Shown in pieces: positions 5,826-6,871 of a DNA stretch of 6,871 nucleotides. The notes beneath the pieces were generated by a model. The model saw nothing but the letters and a program-made list of their open reading frames with translations, did not search any database and had not been told where the DNA came from. The position numbers and the translations under genes were made by a program. The DNA comes from an uncultured Rhodospirillales bacterium (GTDB lineage: Bacteria > Pseudomonadota > Alphaproteobacteria > Acetobacterales > Acetobacteraceae), in contig CAIZGT010000005.1 in assembly GCA_903932545.1 (NCBI GenBank), positions 1 to 6,871 of the forward strand, given 5' to 3'. Numbering within the stretch: the first letter of the stretch is position 1; each line of letters opens with the position of its first letter.

Positions 5826-6871
5826 CAGCCGCGTGTTCCGAAATCGATGCGCGGATCAACCAGCGTGTACATGAAATCACCGATGATCTGCAGCACAAGG
5901 CCGATCAGGGTGAACATGTATAGAGTGCCGAACATCACCGGATAATCCCGCCGGATTGCACTCTCAAAGCCAAGCAGACCGAGCCCGTCGAGCGAGAACA
6001 CGATCTCCACCAACAGCGAGGAGGAGAACAGAATGCCCAAGAACGCCGCCGGAAAACCCGCGATTATCAGCAGCATCGCGTTGCGAAATACGTGGCGATA
6101 GAGAATGCGTGGCTCACTCGCCCCCTTCGCACGGGCGGTGGTGACGTATTGTTTGCGGATTTCTTCGAGGAAGCAGTTCTTGGTGAGCATGGTGAGCGAG
6201 GCAAAGCCGCCAACCACCAGCGCCACGGTTGGCAGCACCATGTGCCATGCGTAGTCGAGCACGCGGGCGCCCCAACTCAAACTCTCCGCGCCGGAACTGG
6301 TCAGGCCGCGCAATGGGAACCACTGCACGAAGCTGCCGCCTGCGAACAGCACAACCAGCAAGATGGCGAACAGGAAGCCGGGGATGGCGTAACCGATCAG
6401 CACGATGGCCGAACTCGCCACGTCAAACCGGCTGCCATCACGCACTGCCTTCATGATGCCGAGCGGGATGGAGACGAGATAGACCAGCAAGGTGGACCAT
6501 AATCCGATCGAAATACTCACCGGCATTTTCTGCACCACAAGGCCAAGCACGGTGTCGTCACGGAAGAATGAGCGGCCGAAATCGAAGCGGACATAGCCGG
6601 AGAGCATGTCCTCAAACCGCTCCAGCGGCGGCTTATCGAAGCCGAACATGCGGCGGATATCGGCGACAATCGCCGGATCGAGCCCGCGCGCACCGCGATA
6701 ATTGCCGCCCGAGGTCTCGGCAGCGCCGGTGCCGGTGAGGCGCTGGGAGACGTCGCCTTTGCCTTTCAGTTCCGAGATCATCTGCTCCACCGGGCCGCCG
6801 GGGGCGAATTGGATGACAGCGAAGTTGATGGCGAGGATGCCGAACAGGGTGGGTATAATGAGGAGGAGGCG
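5825..6871 (-). CDS. yejB: Peptide/microcin C-type ABC transporter permease YejB (5' end outside window)
   Basis: Partner permease of YejE in the inner membrane. The frame is open to the right edge. The first visible residues, RLLLIIPTLFGILAINFAVI followed by QFAPGGPVEQMISELKG, are the usual first membrane helix and APGGP motif. YejB normally starts only a few residues earlier, so just the first codons are missing. A GTG at 6790 encodes the Val after APGGP and is not the start. Later marks, in visible numbering, are RRMFGFDKPPLERF and the loop to FDFGRSFFRDDTV (about 73-108), membrane segments from about 119 onward, and the ATPase-docking EAA loop QYVTTARAKGASEPRILY (241-258) followed by RHVFRNA. 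It ends with a conserved YTLVDPRIDF. The 348 visible residues match the family length of about 360. A yejA-type binding-protein gene would be expected upstream, off the window. Confidence 0.93.
   Translation of the reverse strand, partial: RLLLIIPTLFGILAINFAVIQFAPGGPVEQMISELKGKGDVSQRLTGTGAAETSGGNYRGARGLDPAIVADIRRMFGFDKPPLERFEDMLSGYVRFDFGRSFFRDDTVLGLVVQKMPVSISIGLWSTLLVYLVSIPLGIMKAVRDGSRFDVASSAIVLIGYAIPGFLFAILLVVLFAGGSFVQWFPLRGLTSSGAESLSWGARVLDYAWHMVLPTVALVVGGFASLTMLTKNCFLEEIRKQYVTTARAKGASEPRILYRHVFRNAMLLIIAGFPAAFLGILFSSSLLVEIVFSLDGLGLLGFESAIRRDYPVMFGTLYMFTLIGLVLQIIGDFMYTLVDPRIDFGTRG

Noticed and set aside
6788..6790. GTG as a possible yejB start
   Set aside because: The frame continues upstream to the edge with the first membrane helix and the APGGP motif of YejB, so this GTG is an internal Val codon.

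Overview
The window looks like a GC-rich alphaproteobacterial chromosome segment. The evidence is GC-rich coding sequence, a PhaR regulator with the KKYANRRLYNT DNA-binding signature beside a short PHA-synthase-like gene, and a YejB-YejE-YejF peptide importer. I assign it only to class level. No RNA genes, CRISPR arrays, insertion sequences or prophage genes were seen, and coding density is very high.

Left part (1-2499, minus strand): a polyhydroxyalkanoate (PHA) synthesis operon, read right to left. It starts with a small unnamed gene (2499 to 2113) encoding a 128-residue protein with a charged helix and a very basic tail. Next is a short PHA synthase-like alpha/beta hydrolase, phaC (2348 to 1047), then acetyl-CoA acetyltransferase, phaA (from 1050, running off the left edge). 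The small gene overlaps phaC by more than 200 bases in another frame. phaC and phaA overlap in ATGA. The thiolase supplies acetoacetyl-CoA; a reductase (not in the window) would make hydroxyacyl-CoA, which the synthase polymerises.

The most unusual observation is at the left edge. The thiolase frame is normal up to its VEANE motif (residue 316), then changes without a stop or frameshift into about 34 residues resembling a GatB/YqeY-family segment. GC drops there from about 67% to about 48%. It is either a contig chimera or a real in-frame fusion that has lost the thiolase His and second Cys motifs.

Centre (2500-2613): a divergent intergenic region with inverted repeats and a plausible promoter, followed by phaR (2614-3210, plus strand), which encodes the repressor and PHA-sensing regulator of the pathway.

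Right part (3232-6871, minus strand): a tightly coupled yejB-yejE-yejF operon, read right to left, with TGATG and ATGA overlaps. It encodes two inner-membrane permeases and a double ATPase of a peptide/microcin C-type ABC importer. yejB lacks only its first few codons at the right edge. A substrate-binding gene (yejA) would be expected beyond that edge. The yej operon converges on phaR with about 21 bases between stops and no convincing terminator.
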